Source: Schaedlerella arabinosiphila | Lineage (GTDB): Bacteria > Bacillota > Clostridia > Lachnospirales > Lachnospiraceae | DNA: 64,000 bases | Direction: 5' to 3' | NCBI RefSeq assembly: GCF_003885045.1 | Contig: NZ_RHJS01000002.1 | Location: forward strand, 62,001 to 126,000 | Shown: positions 35,069 to 43,079 of the stretch, piece after piece | Position numbering within the stretch: position 1 is the first letter of the stretch | Layout of the letters: each line of letters begins with the position of its first letter | The notes under the pieces: model-generated | What the model was told of the DNA's origin: nothing | Databases searched by the model: none | The model's input: the letters and a program-made list of their open reading frames with translations, nothing else | Position numbers and translations under genes: made by a program

Positions 35069-35641
35069 ATGCGGATGATTGTAGGCGTATCAGGGGCTAC
35101 AGGAGTGGAGATGAGCTTTTACCTCCTGAAAGCTCTTAGAAGCTTAAAAGACTGTGAAATCCATCTTATTTTGAGTGAGGGGGCGAAGCTGACCTGGGAG
35201 CTGGAGAGCAGCATTCCCATGGATGAGCTGACCGCCCTGGCGGATGTGGTCCATGACAACAAGAATCTGGCGGCATCCATATCCAGCGGGTCCTTTGTGA
35301 CGGACGGAATGATCATCATGCCCTGCAGCATGAAAACACTGGCGGGCATCACCGCGGGATTTGCGGAAAATCTGCTCCTGCGGGCCGCGGATGTCTGTAT
35401 GAAGGAAGGGAGAAAGGTTGTGCTGGTTCCGCGGGAAATGCCGCTTAGCCGGCTGCATCTCAGAAATATGGAATGTGCGGCGGAGTATGGCTGCGTGATC
35501 GTCCCTCCTGTATTGACGTTCTACAACGGGTCCAAGACGGTGGAGGACCAGATCAATCACATTGTAGGAAAGATCCTGCTGCAGTTTGGGATCACCTACG
35601 AAAAGTTTGTTCCGTGGACCGGAACGGGGAAAGAAGGGTAA
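35069..35641 (+). CDS. UbiX family flavin prenyltransferase (LpdB/BsdB-like)
   Basis: A 190-residue flavoprotein that makes prenyl-FMN from FMN and dimethylallyl phosphate for the adjacent UbiD enzyme. It shows the N-terminal VGVSGATGVEMSFYLLKAL, the FMN-contact SSGSFVTDGMIIMPCSMKTLAGI and the LVPREMPLSRLHLRNM motif with the conserved Arg/Glu, all typical of UbiX/Pad1. It starts 33 bp after ubiD-like and is followed 3 bp later by the lpdD-like gene, so the three are translationally grouped. Confidence 0.92.
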   Translation: MRMIVGVSGATGVEMSFYLLKALRSLKDCEIHLILSEGAKLTWELESSIPMDELTALADVVHDNKNLAASISSGSFVTDGMIIMPCSMKTLAGITAGFAENLLLRAADVCMKEGRKVVLVPREMPLSRLHLRNMECAAEYGCVIVPPVLTFYNGSKTVEDQINHIVGKILLQFGITYEKFVPWTGTGKEG

Positions 35642-35644
35642 GGT

Positions 35645-36016
35645 ATGATCACAGAAGAATTGTATGGAGGCTATACGGTTTCCTGCGACATCATCCCCAT
35701 GGGGAAAGACTATACGCTGGCAGTGTACGGCGGGGATACGCCCCATGTGGGAAGCGTGGTCATGTCAAGCGCCAGGCCGAGCCTGACAGGAGAAGGGATC
35801 GGCGTCACGTCTTCTGTGCTGACCGGGCTTGGACATAAGGATGATGTAGTGGCAAAGCTCTTTGCAGAGGCGGTTGCGAAGAGAGGAAACTGTACGGCGG
35901 TCTGTGCCTGCGGAATCCATATAGATGATATAGATTCTGCGCAGCTTGAGACCGTAAAACAGAGCTGCGAAAAGCTGCTTCAAAGGGTTCTGGAGACGAT
36001 AGGATGCGGTTCCTAA
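35645..36016 (+). CDS. LpdD-like prenyl-FMN chaperone/subunit
   Basis: A 123-residue small protein matching the LpdD/BsdD-associated family found with bacterial gallate and hydroxybenzoate decarboxylases, proposed to help load prenyl-FMN. Visible features: GGYTVSCDIIPMGKDYTLAV YGGD at the start, SVLTGLGHKDDVVAKLFAEA in the middle and CTAVCACGIHIDDI near the C-terminus. It is the last gene of the operon; no hairpin terminator was recognised before the next promoter at 36078. Confidence 0.78.
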   Translation: MITEELYGGYTVSCDIIPMGKDYTLAVYGGDTPHVGSVVMSSARPSLTGEGIGVTSSVLTGLGHKDDVVAKLFAEAVAKRGNCTAVCACGIHIDDIDSAQLETVKQSCEKLLQRVLETIGCGS

Positions 36017-36077
36017 AACGGCTTATAAGCGTATGTTCTTAACGAAAAACAGATTGAATTTGATTGCTGTCTAACTC

Positions 36078-36106
36078 TTGACATTTTGGGGAAAGAAGTG
36101 CAAAAT
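36078..36106 (+). promoter_or_regulatory. Promoter of the GAF-like gene
   Basis: TTGACA (36078-36083), 17-bp spacer, CAAAAT (36101-36106), about 70 bp before the start codon. Confidence 0.5.
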
Positions 36107-36174
36107 AGTGATGTTGAAAAAGGCATGAAAGCATACCGGATTTTTTATGCAGCATACAGGAATATAGGAGGGTG

Positions 36175-37140
36175 ATGGAATTGGATTCGGAAGAAGTGCA
36201 GATGATGGACAAGGCGGCGGTACAGCAGAAGATTGACGAGATGCAGCAGGAGATTGAGCAGCAGAGAACGCTTTTGAACGAGAAGGCCAGGGAAATTGAG
36301 GAATTGAAGCGGCTTTTTGACGGCAGCGGCGTGGAGGCAAAGCAGACGCTCTGTACGTCTCGTGATTGTTTCAAAGACAGCCTGGAGGCGGTCTATGAGA
36401 TTGTTTCCGGCCTGGAAAAGTATACAACCGAGGAAGTGCTGTTTTATGCGGCGCAGATTCTCTCGGAATTGATGGACACCAGGGACGTGGCAATCTATAC
36501 CGTGGCAAATCGGGATTACGCCAGACTGTGCTCCGCTACATCTTCGAATGCAAGGAGGATGGGCAATTCTATAAAATATACGGCTTTGGGAGAAGTGTAT
36601 GAGGAACTGAAAAACGGCCGGGTATATATGAACAGCACCATGCGGGAAGATCTTCCCCTGCTGGCCAGCGCGGTTTATGATCATGAAGAGATCCGGGTAA
36701 TCCTGATGTTCTGGGGGATTCCTTCTGAGCGGATGACGCTGTCAGAGTCGAAGCGTCTGACCGTGATCGAGATGCTGCTTCAGAATGCGATCCTTCGCGC
36801 AAGCCGTTATATGTCCAATTTCAGAAGGCAGCGCTACATGGAAGGAACCAATGTGCTGAACGAAAAAGCATTCCGGGTTCTGGTCAACGCGTTTCTGGAG
36901 GCAAAGGAGAAGGGGCTGACAGAATGCGCGCTGGTAGAGGTGGATATGGGATATGAGGACTACGAAGAGGTGTCCACCCAGGTGGCCTGCAACATACGTC
37001 AGACAGATTATATGGGCCTGATGGAAGGCGAGAAGCTTTACATACTGCTTGCCAATACGGATATGAAAAATGCGGAGGTTGTTCAGGAACGTCTGCGGAA
37101 GCTTGGCTATGAAAGCACACTGAAAGAGGATGCGGCATAA
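36175..37140 (+). CDS. Protein with coiled coil, GAF-like domain and degenerate GGDEF-like C-terminus
   Basis: A protein of about 321 residues. An N-terminal coiled coil (KAAVQQKIDEMQQEIEQQRT and on to residue 45) leads to a GAF-like sensor region of about residues 65-205 (VLFYAAQILSELMDTRDVAI, then ALGEVYEELKNGRVYMN). The C-terminal 100 residues look like a GGDEF fold without the GGDEF motif (MEGTNVLNEKAFRVLVNAFL, then RQTDYMGLMEGEKLYILLAN). Similar layouts occur in PelD-type signalling proteins, so ligand sensing is possible; no enzymatic residues are evident. Start could also be TTG 36181, which fits AGGAGG spacing better. Confidence 0.55.
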   Translation: MELDSEEVQMMDKAAVQQKIDEMQQEIEQQRTLLNEKAREIEELKRLFDGSGVEAKQTLCTSRDCFKDSLEAVYEIVSGLEKYTTEEVLFYAAQILSELMDTRDVAIYTVANRDYARLCSATSSNARRMGNSIKYTALGEVYEELKNGRVYMNSTMREDLPLLASAVYDHEEIRVILMFWGIPSERMTLSESKRLTVIEMLLQNAILRASRYMSNFRRQRYMEGTNVLNEKAFRVLVNAFLEAKEKGLTECALVEVDMGYEDYEEVSTQVACNIRQTDYMGLMEGEKLYILLANTDMKNAEVVQERLRKLGYESTLKEDAA

Positions 37141-37151
37141 CCCGACATAAA

Positions 37152-37209
37152 CGGGCTGCCGGAAAATGATCTGCAGGTATGCGGCATTTTCCGGCAGCCC
37201 GATTTTTTT
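37152..37209. terminator. Bidirectional terminator
   Basis: Perfect 17-bp inverted repeat CGGGCTGCCGGAAAATG with its complement (37152-37168, 37185-37201), followed by ATTTTTTT, between convergent genes. Confidence 0.9.
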
Positions 37210-37228
37210 CAGAAAAGGACCGGTGGTT

Positions 37229-38608
37229 TTATTTCAAAAAGAACCGGACCAGTTTTTCATGGATGTGTTTATACGGCTGGTAGCGCATGGGCAGGTCCAG
37301 CCAGGTCTTTTTATCTACGATACTCTTTTCGTGGGAGAAGGCGTCAAATCCGGTTTTCCCATGATAAGCCCCCATCCCGCTTTCCCCAAAGCCGCCGAAG
37401 CCCATTTCGCTGGTGGCAAGGTGGATGATGGTGTCGTTGATGCAGCCGCCGCCGAAGCCGCAGCGGGACGTTACCCTGCGGGCAAATGCCTTATCCCTGG
37501 TGAATACGTAGAGCGCCAGCGGATGGGGCATGGCGTTGAGGTTGCGGATGACCTCATCCTGGGAGTCGTAAGTGAGGATCGGCATGACCGGCCCGAAGAT
37601 TTCCTCCTGCATCACGGCGTCTGCGAAGGTCACGTTGTCCATCACCGTCGGCTCGATCTGCAGGGTGCTGCGGTTGACCCGCCCGCCGCAGACCACCTTG
37701 TCCGGATTGATGAGCCCGCAGATCCGGTCATAATGCTTCTCATTGATGATCTTTCCGTAGTCAAAATTCAGAAGCGGCGTCTTGCCGAACTGCTTCTGGA
37801 TCTGGCGGCGGATCTCCTTGACCAGCCGGTCCTTGACTGCGCGGTCACAGTACACATAATCCGGGGCGACACAGGTCTGCCCGCAGTTCAGATATTTTCC
37901 AAAGACAATCCGTTTGGCCGCCAGCCGGATGTTGGCGCTGCGCTCCACAATGCAGGGGCTTTTTCCGCCCAGCTCCAGGGTGACGGGGGTGAGGTATCTG
38001 GCCGCGTGCTGCATGACCTCTTTGCCCACGGCCTGGCTTCCGGTAAAGAAAATATAGTCAAAATGTTCGTTCAGCAGGCAGGTGTTTTCCTCCCGTCCCC
38101 CGGTAACCACAGACACGTACTGTTCCTCGAAGCATTCCTGCAGGATCGTGCGGATGATCTCGCTGGTATGGGGGGAATACGCGCTGGGCTTGACCACCGC
38201 CGTATTGCCCGCCGCAATGGCATCCACCAGGGGATCAAGAGTCAGCAGGAAGGGGTAATTCCAGGGACTCATGATCAGTACCACCCCGTAGGGGCACGGC
38301 TTTTTATAGCTTCTGGAATGAAACTGCGCCAAAGGGGTCCATACCCTTTTTTCCCGGGCAAAAGAGTGGATATGCCTGAGCATGTAAGTGATCTCGCTGA
38401 GCACCAGCCCGGTTTCACACATATAGCTCTCGAAGGCGCTTTTTCCCAGATCCTTTTCCAGGGCAAGGTGGATCTTGGCTTCATATTTTTCGATGCATGC
38501 TTTTAATTTTGTGAGGGCCTGCACCCTGCGGCTGACATGCAGGGTTGCGCCTGTATAAAAATAAGTACGGTGTTTCTGTACGATTTCTTTGATCTCGGTC
38601 TCTGTCAT
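37229..38608 (-). CDS. Aldehyde dehydrogenase, class 3 / YwdH-like
   Basis: A 459-residue NAD(P)-dependent aldehyde dehydrogenase. Family motifs: PYGVVLIMSPWNYPFLLTLD (Asn of the oxyanion site), FFTGSQAVGKEVMQHAA, VTLELGGKSPCIVE with the general-base Glu, and the catalytic Cys in NCGQTCVAPDY. The short length and lack of an N-terminal extension match class 3/fatty-aldehyde-type enzymes that oxidise medium or long aldehydes to acids. It lies 21 bp downstream of an iron alcohol dehydrogenase gene on the same strand, so the pair could interconvert alcohols, aldehydes and acids. Confidence 0.92.
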   Translation of the reverse strand: MTETEIKEIVQKHRTYFYTGATLHVSRRVQALTKLKACIEKYEAKIHLALEKDLGKSAFESYMCETGLVLSEITYMLRHIHSFAREKRVWTPLAQFHSRSYKKPCPYGVVLIMSPWNYPFLLTLDPLVDAIAAGNTAVVKPSAYSPHTSEIIRTILQECFEEQYVSVVTGGREENTCLLNEHFDYIFFTGSQAVGKEVMQHAARYLTPVTLELGGKSPCIVERSANIRLAAKRIVFGKYLNCGQTCVAPDYVYCDRAVKDRLVKEIRRQIQKQFGKTPLLNFDYGKIINEKHYDRICGLINPDKVVCGGRVNRSTLQIEPTVMDNVTFADAVMQEEIFGPVMPILTYDSQDEVIRNLNAMPHPLALYVFTRDKAFARRVTSRCGFGGGCINDTIIHLATSEMGFGGFGESGMGAYHGKTGFDAFSHEKSIVDKKTWLDLPMRYQPYKHIHEKLVRFFLK

Positions 38609-38629
38609 GACATGGTTCTCCCTTCTTTA

Positions 38630-39832
38630 TTATTGCGCGGACACCGCATGGTAAAACTGCTCCAGTTCTCCGGCATCCATCAGCACAGGTACGGGGTAGA
38701 GCGGGTTCGCTTCCTTGTCCGCATAGCGCGCCAGCTTCGGGATATCCTCTTTTTGGATCTCTTTTATGGTATCCCCGATTCCGAACCGTTTTTTCATGTC
38801 CTTGACGGCGTCGATGAAAATGCGTGCCGCTTCATCATATGGAGTCCCTTTTTCCACCAGGTCTGCGGCCAGGGCCAGGTGATACAGCTTTTTGTGGATG
38901 CTTTCCCCGTAGGCTTCCAGCACAAAGGGAAGGAGGACGGCATTGGCCAGGCCGTGGGGGATATTGTATTCCCCGCCCAGGGAGTGGGCAACCGCGTGTA
39001 CATATCCTACATAGGACTTGGTAAATGCGCAGCCGGCATAAAAAGAGGCGTGGAGCATGTTTCGGCGTGCGGCGATGTCCGTCCCTTCGTTGTAGGCGGT
39101 ATCAATATTTTCAAAGATCAGTCTTACGGCTAACAGGGCATCTTTTTTCGTACCCCGGGTGGTGGAGCGGCCGATGTAGGCTTCCACCGCGTGGGTCAGG
39201 GCGTCCATACCGGTGGTGGAGGTGATCTCCTTCGGAAGACTGACCGTAACTTTGGGGTCAAGCACCGCATAGCGCGGAATCAGAGGGAAGTCGTTGATGG
39301 AATATTTATGTCTGGTAACCGCGTCTGTGATGACGGCTGCCAGTGTAGTCTCGCTGCCGGTTCCGGCTGTGGTCGGAACCGCGATGAGCAGAGGCAGACG
39401 GGTATGGACTTTCAGAATGCCCTTCATCTTGGAAAGGGGCTTTTTCGGCTTTGCGATGCGGATTCCTACGCCCTTTGCGCAGTCCATGCTGGAGCCGCCG
39501 CCGAACCCGATGATGGCGTCGCATCCTTTTTCCAGATACAGGGCCGCGGCTGTTTCCACATTTGCAGTCGTCGGATTTACTACGGTCCCGTCGTAGATGG
39601 TATAAGGGATATCATGCTGTGTGAGCGCTTTTTCCAGACGCTTTGTAAGCCCCAGTTTTAGAATGCTTGTATCCGTGATGATCAGGACGTTGGTGCATTT
39701 TTTCTTTTGAATCAGTTCCGGGAGCGCCTTGACGCTTCCCACAACTCTGGGCTTCCTGTAGGGAAGGAAGGGGATGGAAATCTTCAATACGGTCTGAAAT
39801 GTTCTGCAATAGAGTTTTCTAAGTGTATTCAT
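38630..39832 (-). CDS. Iron-containing alcohol dehydrogenase
   Basis: A 400-residue group III alcohol dehydrogenase. NAD-binding motif IGFGGGSSMDCAKGVG, substrate and metal region VPTTAGTGSETTLAAVITD, and the Fe ligands in GMDALTHAVEAYIG, then VHAVAHSLGGEYNIPHGLAN. It would interconvert an alcohol and aldehyde with NAD(P)H. First gene of the leftward operon with the aldehyde dehydrogenase. An 8-bp inverted repeat upstream (39925-39952) may be its operator. It has an unusual N-terminal basic stretch (MNTLRKLYCRTFQTVLKIS). Confidence 0.92.
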   Translation of the reverse strand: MNTLRKLYCRTFQTVLKISIPFLPYRKPRVVGSVKALPELIQKKKCTNVLIITDTSILKLGLTKRLEKALTQHDIPYTIYDGTVVNPTTANVETAAALYLEKGCDAIIGFGGGSSMDCAKGVGIRIAKPKKPLSKMKGILKVHTRLPLLIAVPTTAGTGSETTLAAVITDAVTRHKYSINDFPLIPRYAVLDPKVTVSLPKEITSTTGMDALTHAVEAYIGRSTTRGTKKDALLAVRLIFENIDTAYNEGTDIAARRNMLHASFYAGCAFTKSYVGYVHAVAHSLGGEYNIPHGLANAVLLPFVLEAYGESIHKKLYHLALAADLVEKGTPYDEAARIFIDAVKDMKKRFGIGDTIKEIQKEDIPKLARYADKEANPLYPVPVLMDAGELEQFYHAVSAQ

Positions 39833-39924
39833 GGCTGATCATTATCCTTTCGTACTGATAGTGTAAATCATGAGGTATCTCCTCACAGGCATTGCCCTGC
39901 GGATCTACCTTTTATAAGGCAAAT

Positions 39925-39952
39925 GTCAATACAACAATTTAACCGTATTGAC
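39925..39952 (-). promoter_or_regulatory. Candidate operator of the dehydrogenase pair
   Basis: Perfect inverted repeat GTCAATAC-N12-GTATTGAC, 93 bp upstream of the alcohol dehydrogenase start. The arms contain TTGAC sequences on the minus strand that could serve as the -35 box. Resembles TetR-type operators in size; regulator not identified. Confidence 0.45.
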
Positions 39953-40000
39953 TATAGCAGGAAAAAGGCGAGAAGTCAATTGCATACTTTTATATAGAAG

Positions 40001-40714
40001 CTATGCCAGAAAACACTTCAGTTCCCGTATGGAATGATTCAGAATCAGCTTTTCGGGCAGATCTGCAGTATCCGCAAGCTCCAGGGCGTATGAGACGTCT
40101 CCCACGTGCTCCGTGCCGTGGCTGTCGCTTGAGAGGATGACCGGGTAATGGTAGTGCCTGCACAGATTCAGGATCATCAGGTCATTGAACCGGGTGTCCC
40201 CACGGTATCCGTCCGGACTTAAGGAACTGTTATTGATCTCCAGAAGCACATGGTGTTCCATGGCGGCCTGTATCATGGCGGGATAATCCACCGGATATTT
40301 TACATCGTCGCAGTGCCCGATGATACGGACATGGGGATTTTTCATGGCGGCAATATAGGCGGCTGTATTCTCATCGATGGTGCCGGGCTTCTTCACCGGC
40401 TTGTGGATACTGGCAATCACATAGTCCAGATGGGCTAAAATCTCATCATCCAGATCTAAAGTCCCTTTGTTGTCTAATATATTGACCTCCGCGCCGTAGA
40501 GCATCTCTACCCCCAGCCGCATCCTTGGGGCATGGGCCAGGCCGCGGAAATAGGAGTCTCTGCCGCCGCCCGGTGTGGCGGGCCCGTGGTCGGAGATCCC
40601 CAGAAGTCTCAGGCCCCGTGCCCAGGCTGCTTTTGCCATGTCTGTGATCGTTGCGGCAGAACCGTGCCCGCTGGCAATGGTGTGTGTATGGATATCAAAT
40701 GTAATGGAGGACAT
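40001..40714 (-). CDS. PHP-domain phosphoesterase, YcdX-like
   Basis: A 237-residue PHP-superfamily hydrolase. The metal-binding signatures are FDIHTHTIASGHGSA at the N-terminus, LGISDHGPATPGG, EVNILDNKG, VIASIHKP, IIGHCDD and SSDSHG. This is the full trinuclear-site set of YcdX/PolC-like phosphatases. The substrate is not known, although many act on histidinol-phosphate-like or nucleotide phosphates. The start is the ATG of MSSITF behind AAAGGAAG; the longer frame would add 21 residues. It diverges from the microcompartment locus. Confidence 0.88.
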   Translation of the reverse strand: MSSITFDIHTHTIASGHGSAATITDMAKAAWARGLRLLGISDHGPATPGGGRDSYFRGLAHAPRMRLGVEMLYGAEVNILDNKGTLDLDDEILAHLDYVIASIHKPVKKPGTIDENTAAYIAAMKNPHVRIIGHCDDVKYPVDYPAMIQAAMEHHVLLEINNSSLSPDGYRGDTRFNDLMILNLCRHYHYPVILSSDSHGTEHVGDVSYALELADTADLPEKLILNHSIRELKCFLA

Positions 40715-40870
40715 TGCAGATTCTTCCTTTCTTCTATAAAAAGTAATATAAAACACTTCCGGTATCCTTCGAACCATCGGCAGTACGAACCGATGATTTA
40801 CTTCTTAACCTCTTTACAATAACACAAAATTCAGTAAGGATTCAAGAAGAACTGCAGCCGTTTTAAATAC

Positions 40871-40899
40871 TTGCGAAACATGGGTATCCATGATACGAT
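40871..40899 (+). promoter_or_regulatory. Possible promoter of the first microcompartment genes
   Basis: TTGCGA (40871-40876), 17-bp spacer, TACGAT (40894-40899), with an inverted repeat GTATC-CAT-GATAC (40884-40896) in the spacer. The rest of the 337-bp gap between PHP and BMC genes holds a short stem CATCGG/CCGATG (40775-40795) and nothing else I recognise. Confidence 0.4.
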
Positions 40900-41051
40900 G
40901 GGTTGTAGATACACTTCGCTGCCGGCCGTCATGGGAAGGCAGCGTAAAAAAGATTGTGATGATATGGAAACATTAAGAAAATGAATCCGAAACAGTCTGG
41001 AAAATCCCACGGAAAAGCCGTGAGTGAAATAATAGGAGGAGGTAACAGACG

Positions 41052-41351
41052 ATGTCAGAAGAGTACAAAGGAATGGCCATCGGGGTATTTGAACTGGAAA
41101 GCGAGTGCGCATGCTTCGTGGCGCTGGACGCCGCGGCAAAGGCGGCGGACGTGAAGATCCAGGGAGTGGAAAGGAACCGGCTTTCCGCCGGGGCCTGCGT
41201 GAAGATGCGGGGGACGGTCTCCGATGTCAATGCGGCAATGGAAGCGGCCCTTCGAACGGCAGAACCGCTGTCCAAGATCGTTTCGCATACGATCATTGCG
41301 GCTCCGTCAGAAGAAGCGGAAACGGCAATTCGAATGACCATCAACAAGTAG
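41052..41351 (+). CDS. BMC-domain shell protein (BMC-H), first
   Basis: A 99-residue single BMC domain that would form hexamers in the microcompartment facets. Landmarks: GMAIGVFELESECACFVALD AAAK, the pore region GVERNRLSAGACVKMRGTVSDVNAAMEAA and the C-terminal helix HTIIAAPSEEAETAI. The region corresponding to the pore loop (LSAGACV) is Ala/Cys-containing instead of the KIGSG of PduA, so permeability may differ. AGGAGGAGG precedes the ATG. It heads a small operon with a second BMC gene and a 2-hydroxyacid dehydrogenase, upstream of the main promoter. Confidence 0.88.
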   Translation: MSEEYKGMAIGVFELESECACFVALDAAAKAADVKIQGVERNRLSAGACVKMRGTVSDVNAAMEAALRTAEPLSKIVSHTIIAAPSEEAETAIRMTINK

Positions 41352-41423
41352 TCTGCCGCTGTTTATAGTTGAATTGAAAAAACGGCAGAGCGGCCTTTGG
41401 GCCGGAGAAAGGAGAGTAGGGAT

Positions 41424-41702
41424 ATGTCATATGGTGCTTATGGGCTTGTGGAAGTCCTTGGAGATGCAAATGCTGTTCTGGTGACAGACCGGATGCTGAA
41501 AGCGGCGGATGTGGAATACGTGACAAAGGATACAAAGTGCGGCGGTCATGCGCTGGTCTTTATGGGAGGCAGTATTTCGGCTGTCACCGCGGCAGTGGAG
41601 AGTGTGAAAGAAAACCCGCCCTGCAGGATCTTTCAATCCGCGGTGATATCCAATCCGTCCCAGGAGATGGTGGATATCGTGGAAATGTTCCGTAACAGAT
41701 AA
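41424..41702 (+). CDS. BMC-domain shell protein with a pore-loop cysteine
   Basis: A 92-residue BMC-H protein: SYGAYGLVEVLGDANAVLVT, then MLKAADVEYVTKDTKCGGHA and SISAVTAAVES. The pore-loop position usually occupied by KIGSG reads KCGG, with Cys39 next to the sixfold axis. GRM-specific BMC-H proteins with Fe-S binding at such a Cys (GrpU) have been described, so this may carry or gate electrons; the assignment is by analogy. The ATG follows AAAGGAGAG; a TTG 27 bp upstream is in frame but less likely. Confidence 0.85.
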   Translation: MSYGAYGLVEVLGDANAVLVTDRMLKAADVEYVTKDTKCGGHALVFMGGSISAVTAAVESVKENPPCRIFQSAVISNPSQEMVDIVEMFRNR

Positions 41703-41777
41703 CCGACAGCAGGAAGGCGGCCTATGAAGCGCAGTGCGCGGCCGCAGAAAAATAGAGACAGCAGCCAGGAGGGCAGG

Positions 41778-42731
41778 ATGAAACTTGTATTTTTGGATAA
41801 AAAAACAATCGGCGAGGACATGGATTTTTCTCAGTTTGCCAGGCTGGGAGAGGTGGTGGGGTACGACTTCACCGCACCAAAGGAAGCGCCGGAACGGGTG
41901 GCGGATGCGGATATTGTGATTGTGAACAAGGTTCCCATCAACCGGCAGACCATTCATAACGCACGGAATCTGAAACTGGTCTGTGTGACGGCCACCGGAA
42001 CCGACAACCTGGATAAGGACTATCTGGCCGAAAGAGGGATTGAATGGAGGAATGCGGCAGGCTATTCTACGGAGTCCGTGGCGCAGCATACGTTTGCCAT
42101 GCTGTTTTACCTTCTGGAACACCTGCGGTATTATGATGACTATGTGAAAAAGGGAGACTACATCAACGATGTCATGTTTACCCATTTTGTGAAAACCTTT
42201 CCCCAGCTTACCGGAAAAACCTGGGGCATCATCGGCCTTGGGGCCATCGGCCGAAGGGTGGCGGAAATCGCCCGGCTGTTCGGCGCAAGGATCGTGTATT
42301 ACTCGGCATCCGGCGCGCCTGCGCAGGAGGGCTACCGGCAGGTGGATCTGGAAACACTGCTTCAGACGTCGGATATCGTATCCGTCCATGCGCCCCTGAA
42401 CCAGTATACGGATGGGCTGATGAATCAGAAAGCCTTTGCGCTTATGCAGCCCCATGCCCTTTTTCTGAATCTGGGCCGGGGACAGATTGTGGTGGAGGAA
42501 GCGCTTGCGGAGGCGCTGAACGAGGGGAAGATCGCGGCGGCGGGCCTGGACGTCCTCTGCAGGGAGCCTATGGCTGCGGACAGTCCGCTGCTGAAAGTGA
42601 AAGAAAAAGACCGGCTTCTGATCACCCCTCATATCGGATGGGCCAGCGTGGAAGCGCGTACGAACCTGATGAATATCGTGGCGGAGCATATCAGAACCTT
42701 TTGCGGCAGCCCAAAACATCCAGGGACATGA
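41778..42731 (+). CDS. D-2-hydroxyacid dehydrogenase
   Basis: A 317-residue NAD-dependent D-2-hydroxyacid dehydrogenase. It has the Rossmann motif WGIIGLGAIGRRVAEIA, the catalytic Arg/Glu/His triad regions (NLGRGQIVVEEALAEAL, AAAGLDVLCREP, ITPHIGWASVEA) and the N-terminal substrate lobe. It would reduce a 2-oxoacid such as pyruvate, hydroxypyruvate or glyoxylate to the D-hydroxyacid. Within a fucose/propanediol locus it might recycle NADH or make D-lactate from pyruvate. No encapsulation helix is seen. The start is set by GGAGGGCAGG; an upstream start would add 18 residues. Confidence 0.85.
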   Translation: MKLVFLDKKTIGEDMDFSQFARLGEVVGYDFTAPKEAPERVADADIVIVNKVPINRQTIHNARNLKLVCVTATGTDNLDKDYLAERGIEWRNAAGYSTESVAQHTFAMLFYLLEHLRYYDDYVKKGDYINDVMFTHFVKTFPQLTGKTWGIIGLGAIGRRVAEIARLFGARIVYYSASGAPAQEGYRQVDLETLLQTSDIVSVHAPLNQYTDGLMNQKAFALMQPHALFLNLGRGQIVVEEALAEALNEGKIAAAGLDVLCREPMAADSPLLKVKEKDRLLITPHIGWASVEARTNLMNIVAEHIRTFCGSPKHPGT

Positions 42732-42917
42732 AAAACTGGATTGTGCAGGTTTACCTATGAGAGGGTGTGGTTTCCTGTTGCTGTTGGGCAAAATGCTGAT
42801 CGCATTTCAGGGCGTTGTGAGTAAAACTCCCACACAAAACCACATAAAACCAAATGTTGTATCTGTTGTGATTCCTTTAAAACAAATGAAAAACCAAACA
42901 AAACGTGTTGTTTTTTG

Positions 42918-42946
42918 TTGACTTTTACCTGCGTTAGGAGTATAAT
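42918..42946 (+). promoter_or_regulatory. Main promoter of the glycyl-radical microcompartment operon
   Basis: TTGACT (42918-42923), 17-bp spacer, TATAAT (42941-42946), a near-consensus promoter about 130 bp before the dehydratase gene. An imperfect dyad AACAAAACG/TGTTGTTTT lies just upstream, and two copies of CACACAAAA occur at 42831 and 43011. These are candidate DeoR or CcpA-type sites but are not proven. The rest of the 348-bp gap shows nothing else. Confidence 0.8.
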
Positions 42947-43079
42947 GCAATTAACTGGCTGGGGAGTCTTATCTTGTCTCTCTACGAGGTTAAAATATAT
43001 CCATAAGCGACACACAAAATTTAACAGATCTACTTGTGATGCAAAGCCTGTTTGTGGATAAGAAAGGAGTAACAAGCAG

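Noticed and set aside
37166..38506. 446-codon plus-strand ORF across the aldehyde dehydrogenase gene
   Set aside because: It is the antisense of a clear aldehyde dehydrogenase; its length is due to the GC-rich codon pattern and it has no recognisable domain.
40715..41051. Possible small RNA or riboswitch before the BMC genes
   Set aside because: I see only a short 6-bp stem and a small dyad; no known riboswitch pattern.
41427..42791. 454-codon minus-strand ORF across BMC and dehydrogenase genes
   Set aside because: Antisense to well-supported genes, with a His/Arg/Pro-rich nonsense composition and no domain.
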